This document shows, one piece after another, positions 26,358 to 34,417 of a DNA stretch of 64,000 nucleotides. Position numbers and translations under genes: made by a program. Under the pieces are notes generated by a model that made no database searches, was not told where the DNA came from, and saw nothing but the letters and a program-made list of their open reading frames with translations. Source of the DNA: Streptomyces sp. NBC_01116 (GTDB lineage: Bacteria > Actinomycetota > Actinomycetes > Streptomycetales > Streptomycetaceae); the NCBI RefSeq assembly GCF_041435495.1, contig NZ_CP108644.1, forward strand, positions 5,255,501 to 5,319,500. Direction: 5' to 3'. Every line of letters starts with the position of its first letter. Within the stretch, counting starts at the first letter, position 1.

Positions 26358-27482
26358 GTGACTGAGATCGAGATCGGGCGCGGCAAGCGCGGCCGCCGGG
26401 CTTACGCATTCGACGACATCGCCGTCGTTCCGAGCCGCCGCACCCGGGACCCGAAGGAGGTCTCGATCGCCTGGCAGATCGACGCCTACCGCTTCGAGCT
26501 GCCGTTCCTGGCCGCTCCCATGGACTCCGTGGTCTCCCCGCAGCACGCCATCCGCATCGGTGAGCTGGGCGGCCTGGGCGTGCTGAACCTGGAAGGCCTG
26601 TGGACCCGGCACGCCGACCCGCAGCCGCTGCTGGACGAGATCGCCGAGATGCCGGTCGAGTCCGCGACCCGCCGGCTCCAGGAGATCTACTCCGCCCCCA
26701 TCCAGGAGGAGCTGATCGGGCAGCGCATCAAGGAGGTGCGCGACGCGGGCGTCGTCACCGCCGCCGCGCTCTCCCCGCAGCGCACCGCCCAGTTCTCCAA
26801 GGCGGTCGTCGACGCGGGCGTCGACATCTTCGTCATCCGCGGTACGACGGTCTCCGCCGAGCACGTGTCGGGCGCGGCCGAGCCGCTGAACCTGAAGCAG
26901 TTCATCTACGAGCTGGACGTCCCGGTCATCGTCGGCGGCTGCGCCACCTACACCGCCGCCCTGCACCTGATGCGGACCGGCGCGGCCGGTGTCCTCGTCG
27001 GCTTCGGCGGCGGCGCGGCGCACACCACGCGCAACGTCTTCGGCATCCAGGTCCCGATGGCCACCGCCGTCGCGGACGTCGCCGGGGCCCGCCGCGACTA
27101 CATGGACGAGTCCGGCGGCCGGTACGTGCACGTCATCGCCGACGGCGGCGTCGGCTGGTCCGGCGACCTGCCGAAGGCCGTCGCCTGCGGTGCGGACGCC
27201 GTGATGATGGGCTCCCCGCTGGCCCGCGCCACGGACGCGCCGGGCCGCGGCCGCCACTGGGGCATGGAGGCCGTCCACGAGGACGTGCCGCGCGGCAAGC
27301 TGGTCGACCTCGGTTCGGTCGGGACGACGGAGGAGGTCCTCACCGGTCCTTCGCACACCCCGGACGGCTCGATGAACATCTTCGGCGCCCTGCGCCGCGC
27401 GATGGCCACCACCGGCTACAGCGACCTCAAGGAGTTCCAGCGCGTCGAGGTGACGGTGGCGGACTCGCAGCACCGCCGCTGA
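26358..27482 (+). CDS. guaB3: GuaB3-family IMP dehydrogenase-like protein lacking the catalytic Cys
   Basis: The 374-residue protein is an IMPDH/GMPR barrel without CBS domains (RAYAFDDIAVVPSRRTRDPKEVSIAW...). In the active-site loop the IMPDH pattern GPGSxCTTR reads GGGAAHTTR, so the nucleophilic Cys is His222. This replacement is, as far as I recall, usual for the actinobacterial GuaB3 clade, the third IMPDH-like protein beside guaB. It cannot form the thioimidate intermediate, so it is not an ordinary IMPDH; a regulatory or different nucleotide-binding role is more likely. GTG at 26358 has AGAGGGAAAGG upstream. guaB3 lies 116 bases after guaB, with a terminator between. Confidence 0.93.
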   Translation: MTEIEIGRGKRGRRAYAFDDIAVVPSRRTRDPKEVSIAWQIDAYRFELPFLAAPMDSVVSPQHAIRIGELGGLGVLNLEGLWTRHADPQPLLDEIAEMPVESATRRLQEIYSAPIQEELIGQRIKEVRDAGVVTAAALSPQRTAQFSKAVVDAGVDIFVIRGTTVSAEHVSGAAEPLNLKQFIYELDVPVIVGGCATYTAALHLMRTGAAGVLVGFGGGAAHTTRNVFGIQVPMATAVADVAGARRDYMDESGGRYVHVIADGGVGWSGDLPKAVACGADAVMMGSPLARATDAPGRGRHWGMEAVHEDVPRGKLVDLGSVGTTEEVLTGPSHTPDGSMNIFGALRRAMATTGYSDLKEFQRVEVTVADSQHRR

Positions 27483-27492
27483 TCTCCCGCAC

Positions 27493-27541
27493 GCACGCGG
27501 AGGGGCCCGGACCGTCGTCGGTCCGGGCCCCTCCGCGTGCG
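27493..27541. terminator. Very strong bidirectional terminator
   Basis: A 20-bp perfect stem (left arm 27494-27513, starting CACGCGGAGGGG; right arm 27520-27539) with loop GTCGTC lies between the convergent guaB3 and the next gene, and can be extended further at its base. Confidence 0.95.
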
Positions 27542-27561
27542 TGCGCGCGTTCCGCTGGGTG

Positions 27562-28218
27562 TCAGCCGGCCTTCTTGGCGCCACCGACGGCGGCGACCGC
27601 GCCGAGTGCGAGGAAGAGGTAGGTCATGAAGTCGGCCTCCTGGGACCAGGCTTCCGTCACGGTGCCGAAGTGGTCGCCGACGACCTCGGAGAAGGGGATC
27701 TGCGCCAGGTCGGAGAGGACCATCGAGATGCCGACGAGCTGCCCGAGGTAGACGGCGCCGATCGAGAAGACGGCCGCGGCGCCGATGACCGCCGGGTTGG
27801 AGCCGCCGACCTTGCTCGACGCGAAGCCGACCAGGAAGCCGACGCCGACCGCCGCGTAGCCGACCTCGCGCTCGATGGAGCCCGCGATCACGCCGTACAG
27901 GATGCCCGCGACGACGGCCGCGCCCAGGGCGACCAGCACGCCGAGCAGGATGTTGTTGCGGGCCGGCGGCGCCGGGGCGAAGGGCGCGCCGCCGCCGAAC
28001 GGGGCGCTCTGGCCGGGCTGCTGGCCCGCGAACGGGTTGCCGGTCGAGGCCGGGGGCTGGCCGTACGGGTTGCCCGTCGGGGCCGTCGGGGGCTGCTGGC
28101 CGTACGGGTTGCCGGTCGGGGCGGCGGGGGTGGGCTGGCCGGCGTACGGGTTGCCGTCGACGGGCTGACCGCCGTAGGGCTGCTGGGGCTGGTTCGGCGG
28201 CTGCACGGGCTGACTCAC
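27562..28218 (-). CDS. Membrane protein with a repetitive Pro/Gly/Gln N-terminus
   Basis: GTG at 28218 with GGGGAG upstream gives 218 residues. The first ~90 are low-complexity with repeated TGNPYGQ and PYGQQPP units; the rest has four membrane segments (about 97-121, 128-147, 153-175, 200-214) joined by short loops including SIEREVGYAAVGVGFLVG. This architecture, a disordered cytoplasmic tail followed by a small TM bundle, is common in Streptomyces proteins of unknown role. The tail may bind partners or phase-separate at the division or tip site (speculative). It is convergent with guaB3. Confidence 0.8.
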   Translation of the reverse strand: MSQPVQPPNQPQQPYGGQPVDGNPYAGQPTPAAPTGNPYGQQPPTAPTGNPYGQPPASTGNPFAGQQPGQSAPFGGGAPFAPAPPARNNILLGVLVALGAAVVAGILYGVIAGSIEREVGYAAVGVGFLVGFASSKVGGSNPAVIGAAAVFSIGAVYLGQLVGISMVLSDLAQIPFSEVVGDHFGTVTEAWSQEADFMTYLFLALGAVAAVGGAKKAG

Positions 28219-28350
28219 GGTGGGGCTCCCCCTGGGATGACTGCGCACGAGTGTGCTGATGCGCACATCTGTGCGCGTTGTGACGCCGCAGGGTAGCAGT
28301 ACGCACCGGATCCGGTCACCGGTAATCCTTTTCGGCCTTCCGCACCGTCC

Positions 28351-29613
28351 TCAGAGCCGGTGCGCGGCCCCCGCCGGAGTGGCTCCCCGGGTGTCCAGGA
28401 GCAGTTGGGCCTTGACCGCGAGGCCCTGGAGGTCGTAGGTGCGGTGCTGCTGGAGCAGTACGGTCAGGTCGGCCGCGGCCGCCGCCTCGTACAGCGAGTC
28501 GGCGCGCGGGACGGGGCGTTCGCGCACCCGCCAGTCCAGGACGTGCGGGTCGTGGAAGCCGATCTGGGCGCCCATGTCCATCAGCCGGGTGGCGATCTCG
28601 CGGGCGGGGGCGGCCTCCTGGTCGGCGCTGTCCGGCTTGTAGGTGACGCCGAGCAGCAGCACGCGCGCGCCCCGGACGGACTTGCCGTGCTCGTTCAGCA
28701 GGGTGGCGCAGCGCTGGATGACGTAGCTGGGCATCCGGTCGTTGATCTCCTGCGCCAGCGAGACCATCCGCAGCGGGTTTCCGGGGGAGCGGGGGCTGTG
28801 GGGCAGGCAGCCCGGGTCCACCGGGGCGCCGTGCCCGCCGACGCCGGGCCCCGGCCGGAAGGGCTGGAAGCCGAACGGCTTGGTCTCGGCGCACCGGATG
28901 ACGTCCCAGAAGTCGACGCCGAGGTCGTGGCAGAGCACCGCCATCTCGTTGACCAGCGCGATGTTGACGTGCCGGAAGTTGGTCTCCAGCACCTTCGTCA
29001 TCTCCGCCTCGCGCGGGCCCCGGGCCCGGACGACCTTGTCGGTGAGCCGTCCGTAGAAGGCGGCGGCCGACTCGGTGCAGGCGGGGGTGAGGCCGCCGAT
29101 GACCTTGGGTGTGTTGGCCAGGGTGTGGGTGCGGTTGCCGGGGTCGAGCCGGCTCGGCGAGCAGGCGAGGTGGAAGTCCCGTCCGGCGACGAGCCCGGAG
29201 CCCTCCTCCAGCAGGGGGCGCAGGACGTTCTCCGTGGTGCCGGGCGGCACGGCGGACTCCAGCAGCACGGTGGTGTGCGGGCGCAGCCGGGCCGCCAGCG
29301 CGCGGGCGGCGTCGCGGAGCGCGGTGAGGTCGGTCCCCCCGTCGGGGCCGAGCGGGGTGGGGGAGCAGATCACGGCGGTACGGACCCGGCCCAGCTCGGC
29401 GGCGTCGGTGGTGGGCCGGAAGCCGCCGGAGAGCATGCGGCGGATCTCGGACGCGGTGAGGGTGCCCTCGACGGGGCTGCGCCCGGCTCTGAGCTCCGCG
29501 TAGGGGCGTGGGTCGGGGTCGTAGCCGACGGTGTCGATCCCGGCGGTCACGGCGGCCCGGGCGAGGGGCAGGCCGAGGTGACCGAGTCCGATGACGGCGA
29601 GGTCTGCGGGCAT
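28351..29613 (-). CDS. UDP-glucose/GDP-mannose dehydrogenase family protein without the catalytic Cys
   Basis: The 420-residue protein has the N-terminal NAD domain (LAVIGLGHLGLPLARA), the middle domain (EAEMTKVLETNFRHVNIALVNEMAVLCHDLGVDFWDVI) and the C-terminal UDP-binding domain (LLLGVTYKPDSADQEAAPAREI). The active-site loop, GGHCxxVDPxY in WecC/UglD-type enzymes, reads GPGVGGHGAPVDPGCL: the nucleophilic Cys is Gly262, and the only nearby Cys is 269. SPER is SPSR at 152-155. It would thus not carry out the normal two-step oxidation to the acid. ATG at 29613 begins the conserved part. The sugar is unknown. It is divergent from glpD. Confidence 0.87.
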   Translation of the reverse strand: MPADLAVIGLGHLGLPLARAAVTAGIDTVGYDPDPRPYAELRAGRSPVEGTLTASEIRRMLSGGFRPTTDAAELGRVRTAVICSPTPLGPDGGTDLTALRDAARALAARLRPHTTVLLESAVPPGTTENVLRPLLEEGSGLVAGRDFHLACSPSRLDPGNRTHTLANTPKVIGGLTPACTESAAAFYGRLTDKVVRARGPREAEMTKVLETNFRHVNIALVNEMAVLCHDLGVDFWDVIRCAETKPFGFQPFRPGPGVGGHGAPVDPGCLPHSPRSPGNPLRMVSLAQEINDRMPSYVIQRCATLLNEHGKSVRGARVLLLGVTYKPDSADQEAAPAREIATRLMDMGAQIGFHDPHVLDWRVRERPVPRADSLYEAAAAADLTVLLQQHRTYDLQGLAVKAQLLLDTRGATPAGAAHRL

Positions 29614-29855
29614 ACAGGAAGACCCCCTAAGTGCGGAGAGCGAAGATCGCAACTGCTGTGGACAGCGCAATGTCAGACTAGGCGTAAATATGACCTATAT
29701 GTCGCATTGTGCGGCTCCGGTCGCCCGGGTGTTGTCCACAGGCGGTGGCTGAACTCGGGGAGCGCGGACAGAATCGAGGGGTGGACACGGGCGACCGGCC
29801 CCGCGGCCGGTTCGCACTCCCGTGTCCGACCACCCCGATCCACCGGGAGGCAGCA

Positions 29856-31562
29856 GTGAGGACAGCGACACTGGGACCCGCCGAGCGCACCGCCGCGCTC
29901 GCCGCCATGGCCGAGCGCGAACTGGACGTGCTGGTCGTGGGGGCGGGCGTGGTCGGCGCGGGCACGGCGCTGGACGCCGCCACCAGAGGCCTCTCGACCG
30001 GCCTGGTCGAGGCGCGCGACTGGGCGTCCGGCACATCGAGCAGGTCGAGCAAGCTGATCCACGGCGGCCTGCGCTATCTGGAGATGCTCGACTTCGCCCT
30101 GGTCCGGGAGGCGCTCAAGGAGCGAGGACTCCTCCTGGAACGGCTGGCCCCGCATCTGGTGAAGCCCGTGCCCTTCCTCTACCCCTTGCAGCACAAGGGG
30201 TGGGAGCGGCTCTACGCCGGCTCCGGCGTCGCGCTGTACGACGCGATGTCGGTCTCCTCGGGCCACGGCCGGGGCCTCCCCGTCCACCGCCACCTCTCCC
30301 GCAAGCACGCCCTGCGGGTCGCCCCCGCGCTGAAGAAGGACGCCCTGGTCGGCGCCCTCCAGTACTACGACGCCCAGATGGACGACGCCCGCTTCGTCAC
30401 CGAGCTGGTGCGCACCGCGGCGTCCTACGGGGCCCACGTGGCGAACGCGGCCCGGGTGACCGGCTTCCTCCGTGAGGGCGAGCGGGTCGTGGGCGCGCTG
30501 GTCAGCGACGTCGAGGGCGGTGCGGAGTACGAGATCCGGGCCAAGCAGGTGGTCAACGCGACCGGCGTGTGGACCGACGACACCCAGGGCCTCATCGGCG
30601 AGCGCGGGCAGTTCCACGTCCGGGCCTCCAAGGGCATCCACCTGGTCGTCCCCAAGGACCGCATCCACTCCTCCACCGGCCTCATCCTGCGTACCGAGAA
30701 GTCCGTCCTCTTCGTCATCCCCTGGGGCCGGCACTGGATCATCGGCACCACGGACACCGACTGGGACCTGGACAAGGCGCACCCGGCCGCCTCCAGCGCC
30801 GATATCGACTACCTCCTCCAGCACGTCAACTCCGTCCTGAACACCCCGCTGACCAGGGACGACGTCCAGGGCGTCTATGCCGGACTGCGACCGCTGCTGG
30901 CCGGCGAGTCGGATGCCACCAGCAAGCTGTCGCGCGAGCACACGGTGGCCCACCCCGCCCCCGGCCTGGTCGTCGTGGCGGGCGGCAAGTACACGACGTA
31001 CCGGGTCATGGCCAAGGACGCGGTGGACGAGGCGGTGCACGGACTCGACCAGCGGGTCGCCGCCTGCGTCACCGAGGACACCCCGCTCCTGGGGGCCGAG
31101 GGATACAAGGCCCTGTGGAACGCGCGGGCCCGGATCGCGGCCCGGACCGGCCTCCATGTCGCCCGGGTGGAGCATCTGCTCAACCGGTACGGCTCAATGA
31201 CGGAGGAAGTTCTGGAACTGGTCCTCGCCGACCCCACCCTCGGCGAGGCCCTGCCCGCCGCCGACGACTATCTGCGCGCCGAGATCGTCTACGCGGCCTC
31301 CCACGAGGGCGCCCGCCACCTGGACGACGTGCTGACCCGCCGCACCCGGATCTCCATCGAGACCTTCGACCGGGGCACCCGCAGCGCCCGGCTCTGCGCG
31401 GAGCTGATGGCGCCGGTGCTGGGCTGGGACGAGGAACGGATCGACCGGGAGGTCCAGCACTACGAGAAGCGGGTGGAGGCGGAGCGCGAATCGCAGCGGC
31501 AGCCCGACGACCTCACGGCGGACGCGGCCCGGCTCGGCGCACCGGACATTGTGCCGATCTAG
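29856..31562 (+). CDS. glpD: Glycerol-3-phosphate dehydrogenase (FAD) GlpD
   Basis: GTG at 29856 follows GGGAGG; the open frame upstream is leader. The 568-residue membrane-peripheral flavoenzyme shows the Rossmann loop LVVGAGVVGAGTALDAATRG, the GlpD/GlpA signature SSKLIHGGLRYLE, the WGRHWIIGTTDTDWD region and the late GGKYTTYRVMAKDAVD. It oxidises sn-glycerol-3-phosphate to dihydroxyacetone phosphate and feeds electrons to menaquinone. It has no glpF or glpK neighbour here, so it serves lipid-derived glycerol-P turnover or is a second copy. A palindromic element follows it. Confidence 0.95.
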   Translation: MRTATLGPAERTAALAAMAERELDVLVVGAGVVGAGTALDAATRGLSTGLVEARDWASGTSSRSSKLIHGGLRYLEMLDFALVREALKERGLLLERLAPHLVKPVPFLYPLQHKGWERLYAGSGVALYDAMSVSSGHGRGLPVHRHLSRKHALRVAPALKKDALVGALQYYDAQMDDARFVTELVRTAASYGAHVANAARVTGFLREGERVVGALVSDVEGGAEYEIRAKQVVNATGVWTDDTQGLIGERGQFHVRASKGIHLVVPKDRIHSSTGLILRTEKSVLFVIPWGRHWIIGTTDTDWDLDKAHPAASSADIDYLLQHVNSVLNTPLTRDDVQGVYAGLRPLLAGESDATSKLSREHTVAHPAPGLVVVAGGKYTTYRVMAKDAVDEAVHGLDQRVAACVTEDTPLLGAEGYKALWNARARIAARTGLHVARVEHLLNRYGSMTEEVLELVLADPTLGEALPAADDYLRAEIVYAASHEGARHLDDVLTRRTRISIETFDRGTRSARLCAELMAPVLGWDEERIDREVQHYEKRVEAERESQRQPDDLTADAARLGAPDIVPI

Positions 31563-31728
31563 GACACGTCCTCCCGCGGTCCGCGCGTCCCTGTGCCGCG
31601 GTCACCGCCCGCCTTCACCGGGCCAGTTGGGGGCCGCGGGCCCGGTGGAGCCGCGGCGGTGGCCCGGACCGGCCTGGACGGGGAGCCCGGGTTGGTAGCA
31701 GGCTGTGGGGGCTTCCCTCTTCGGGCCC

Positions 31729-31902
31729 AGGGCCCGTCGTCAAGCTGCCGTCCGCCGGGCGACGCATGGCACGCACGCTCGCGGCGTTGCCGAAATGGCC
31801 AAGTAGCTCCGCTACGAGACCATTCCGGCGCCTTGCGATCGTACGCACCATGCGTCGCCCGGCCGCCCTCCGGGCGACGACGGCAGCCTGACGACAGGCC
31901 CT
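31729..31902. mobile_element. 174-nt palindromic element, likely a MITE or dispersed repeat
   Basis: Outer arms AGGGCCCGTCGTCAAGCTGC (31729-31748, continuing to 31752) and the complement ending at 31902 differ at two of 24 positions. The next arms GCCGGGCGACGCATGG (31754-31769) and CCATGCGTCGCCCGGC (31848-31863) are perfect; inner arms GCCGAAATGG/CCATTCCGGC and GTAGC/GCTAC close the stem. It occupies the non-coding gap between glpD and a kinase gene. A similar palindrome with its spurious peptides is, from memory, scattered through Streptomyces genomes. Confidence 0.75.
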
Positions 31903-31995
31903 GGCGCGCCGGACCCCGGACCCGGCACCAGGACCGGTCCCGGGGTGAGGGACAATGAACGCTCTGCCAGGGCGGGTTGATCGCAGAGGGGACGC

Positions 31996-34137
31996 ATGTC
32001 GGAGGCGGAGCAGGCACGGGAGCCCCAACGGGACAAGAACGGTCGTCTCCTCGCGGGGCGCTACCGGCTCGGTGAGGTGCTCGGCCGAGGCGGCATGGGT
32101 ACGGTCTGGCGCGCCGAGGACGAGACGCTCGGCCGCACGGTCGCGGTCAAGGAACTGCGGTTCCCCTCGGCGATCGACGAGGACGAGAAGCGCCGGCTGA
32201 TCACGCGCACCCTGCGTGAGGCCAAGGCGATCGCACGGATCCGCAACAACAGCGCGGTGACCGTCTACGACGTGGTCGACGAGGACGACCGCCCGTGGAT
32301 CGTCATGGAGCTGATCGAGGGCAAGTCGCTCGCCGAGGCGATCCGCGAGGACGGCACGCTCACACCGAGGCGGGCCGCCGAGGTCGGGCTCGCCATCCTC
32401 GACGTGCTGCGCTCGGCGCACCGCGAGGGCATCCTGCACCGCGACGTGAAGCCGTCCAACGTGCTGATCTCCGAGGACGGGCGCGTCGTGCTCACCGACT
32501 TCGGCATCGCCCAGGTCGAGGGCGACCCGTCGGTCACCTCCACCGGGATGCTCGTCGGCGCCCCCTCGTACATCTCGCCGGAACGGGCCCGCGGTCACAA
32601 GCCGGGCCCGCCCGCGGACCTGTGGTCGCTCGGCGGACTGCTGTACGCGAGCGTCGAGGGCTGTCCGCCGTACGACAAGGGCTCGGCCATCGCCACCCTC
32701 ACGGCCGTGATGACCGAACCGCTCGACCCGCCGAAGAACGCCGGTCCGCTCACCGACGTCATCTACGGGCTGCTCGCCCGGGACCCCGACCAGCGCCTCG
32801 ACGACGCCGGGGCAAGGGCATTGCTCAACGACGTCATCAACGCCCCCGACGCCCCCGCGCCGGCCCCCGCGGACTCCACCCGGATCATGGCGCTGCCGCC
32901 GACGCCCGCCGCCGACCCCCTCGTCAAGCGGACGCCGAAGCAGCCCAAGGCGCCGAAGCCGCCGAAGCAGTCCACCGGCTCTGGCGAGTCCGGCGAGGGC
33001 GCCCGCGACCGGCTGCGCGGAGCCCTGCGCTCCGTGCGCAACGCGAAGACCCCTGCGGCGGCGGCGGGTGCCGCGGCGGGCGTGGCCGCGGCGTCGGCGA
33101 GCTCTCCGGCCGCCGCTGCCGGCGGCTCGCCCGCCGCCCCGCCCAAGCCGCCGTCGCCGCCCGGGACCCCGACCCCCGCTTCCGGTGCGAAGTCCCGAGC
33201 GGGCGCCGCGTCCGCCCCGGCGACGGCGAAGGGAGCCGCCTCGGCCCCCGCCGGAGCCCCGGAGTCCGCGGCGGCGAGTGCTTCCGTCCCCGGGCAGCGA
33301 CCGCCGTCCTCGATCGCGTCCACGCGCGCCTCGATCACCGACGTGGTGCCCCGCCGCACCCTCGCGATCATCGCGGCCGTCGTGGCGCTGGCCGTTCTCG
33401 GCACGGTCCTCGCGCTCACTCTCGGCGGCGACGACGCGGACAAGGGCGGCAAGGGCGACACGGCCGCCTCGGCCGGAGCCGCGTCCGGCGGCGCCGACGA
33501 CAAGGGCGGCGACACCGGCGGCGGTTCGGCCGGCGAGAAGGGCGGCGGCCAGAAGGAGGGCCAGGGCACGGACGACGGCCGCGCCACCGAGGACCCGCCC
33601 GCCGACGACGCGGACGACGCCGACGACTCCGGTTCCGGCGATTCCGAGGACGACGGGGCGGACCCGGGCGACGCACTGCCCGCCGGGTACGAGGAGGTCA
33701 CCGACACCCGGTTCCACTTCACCATGGCGATGCCCGAGGGCTTCCGGCGCACCGCCATCGCGGGCAGCAACTCCGGCGGCATCTACAACGCCGAGCGGAG
33801 CAGTTTCCCCCGCGTCCAGGTCGACTTCAACAGCTCGCCCAAGAACGACGCGGCGGCCGCCTGGCGCGGGGCGGTCGGAAGCGTCAAGGTCCTCAGCGAC
33901 GGCTACCAGCACGGCAGCATAAAGAAGGTCGAGTACAACGGCTATCCGACCGTCGCGGACTGGACGTTCGAACGCAACCACAACGGCGTCCGGGTCAAGG
34001 TGCTCAACCGGGGCTTCAAGGTGGACGCCAAGCGCGGCTACTCGATCATGATCAGCTGCAAGGTGGACGAGTGGGGGGACGACGAGTGCCGGACGCTGCG
34101 CGAAACGGCGTTCTCCACGTTCACGCCCACGGGCTGA
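31996..34137 (+). CDS. Membrane receptor Ser/Thr protein kinase (PknB/Hanks type)
   Basis: The 713-residue kinase has the glycine loop GRGGMGTV, catalytic Lys52 (VAVKEL), Glu in helix C (LREAKAIA), HRDVKPSN (Asp150), DFG (168-170) and APE as SPE, so it should be active. A Pro/Ala/Lys juxtamembrane region (about 285-450) is followed by one TM segment (455-477), an acidic Gly/Asp/Glu linker and a C-terminal extracellular domain (about 560-713) with GYEEVTDTRFHFTMAMPEGFRRTAI. No PASTA repeats. ATG at 31996 is in normal context. It is the first of three consecutive kinase-family genes with a similar exported C-terminal domain. Confidence 0.95.
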   Translation: MSEAEQAREPQRDKNGRLLAGRYRLGEVLGRGGMGTVWRAEDETLGRTVAVKELRFPSAIDEDEKRRLITRTLREAKAIARIRNNSAVTVYDVVDEDDRPWIVMELIEGKSLAEAIREDGTLTPRRAAEVGLAILDVLRSAHREGILHRDVKPSNVLISEDGRVVLTDFGIAQVEGDPSVTSTGMLVGAPSYISPERARGHKPGPPADLWSLGGLLYASVEGCPPYDKGSAIATLTAVMTEPLDPPKNAGPLTDVIYGLLARDPDQRLDDAGARALLNDVINAPDAPAPAPADSTRIMALPPTPAADPLVKRTPKQPKAPKPPKQSTGSGESGEGARDRLRGALRSVRNAKTPAAAAGAAAGVAAASASSPAAAAGGSPAAPPKPPSPPGTPTPASGAKSRAGAASAPATAKGAASAPAGAPESAAASASVPGQRPPSSIASTRASITDVVPRRTLAIIAAVVALAVLGTVLALTLGGDDADKGGKGDTAASAGAASGGADDKGGDTGGGSAGEKGGGQKEGQGTDDGRATEDPPADDADDADDSGSGDSEDDGADPGDALPAGYEEVTDTRFHFTMAMPEGFRRTAIAGSNSGGIYNAERSSFPRVQVDFNSSPKNDAAAAWRGAVGSVKVLSDGYQHGSIKKVEYNGYPTVADWTFERNHNGVRVKVLNRGFKVDAKRGYSIMISCKVDEWGDDECRTLRETAFSTFTPTG

Positions 34138-34417
34138 CCTTCCGGCACCAGCCCACGGGCCGGCCGCCGGGCGCCTCCCCGGACCGGCTCTCCGGCAGGC
34201 CCGCGGGCCGGTCGGGCGCCCGGAACGGGCCGATGGGAAACGTTTGTGCAGGCCGGGTTGGCGCGACCCGGCCCGTCGACTTGCGTTGCCACGTATCGTA
34301 GGAGGCCGGAGACCGTAAGCAGCCGGAACGGCGGGCCAATTGGCCACCGAACGACCGTGACCGACGGATACGTGCATCTCCGATGGCCGGGGGAAGAGCG
34401 CGCTCTGGGGAGGCGTC

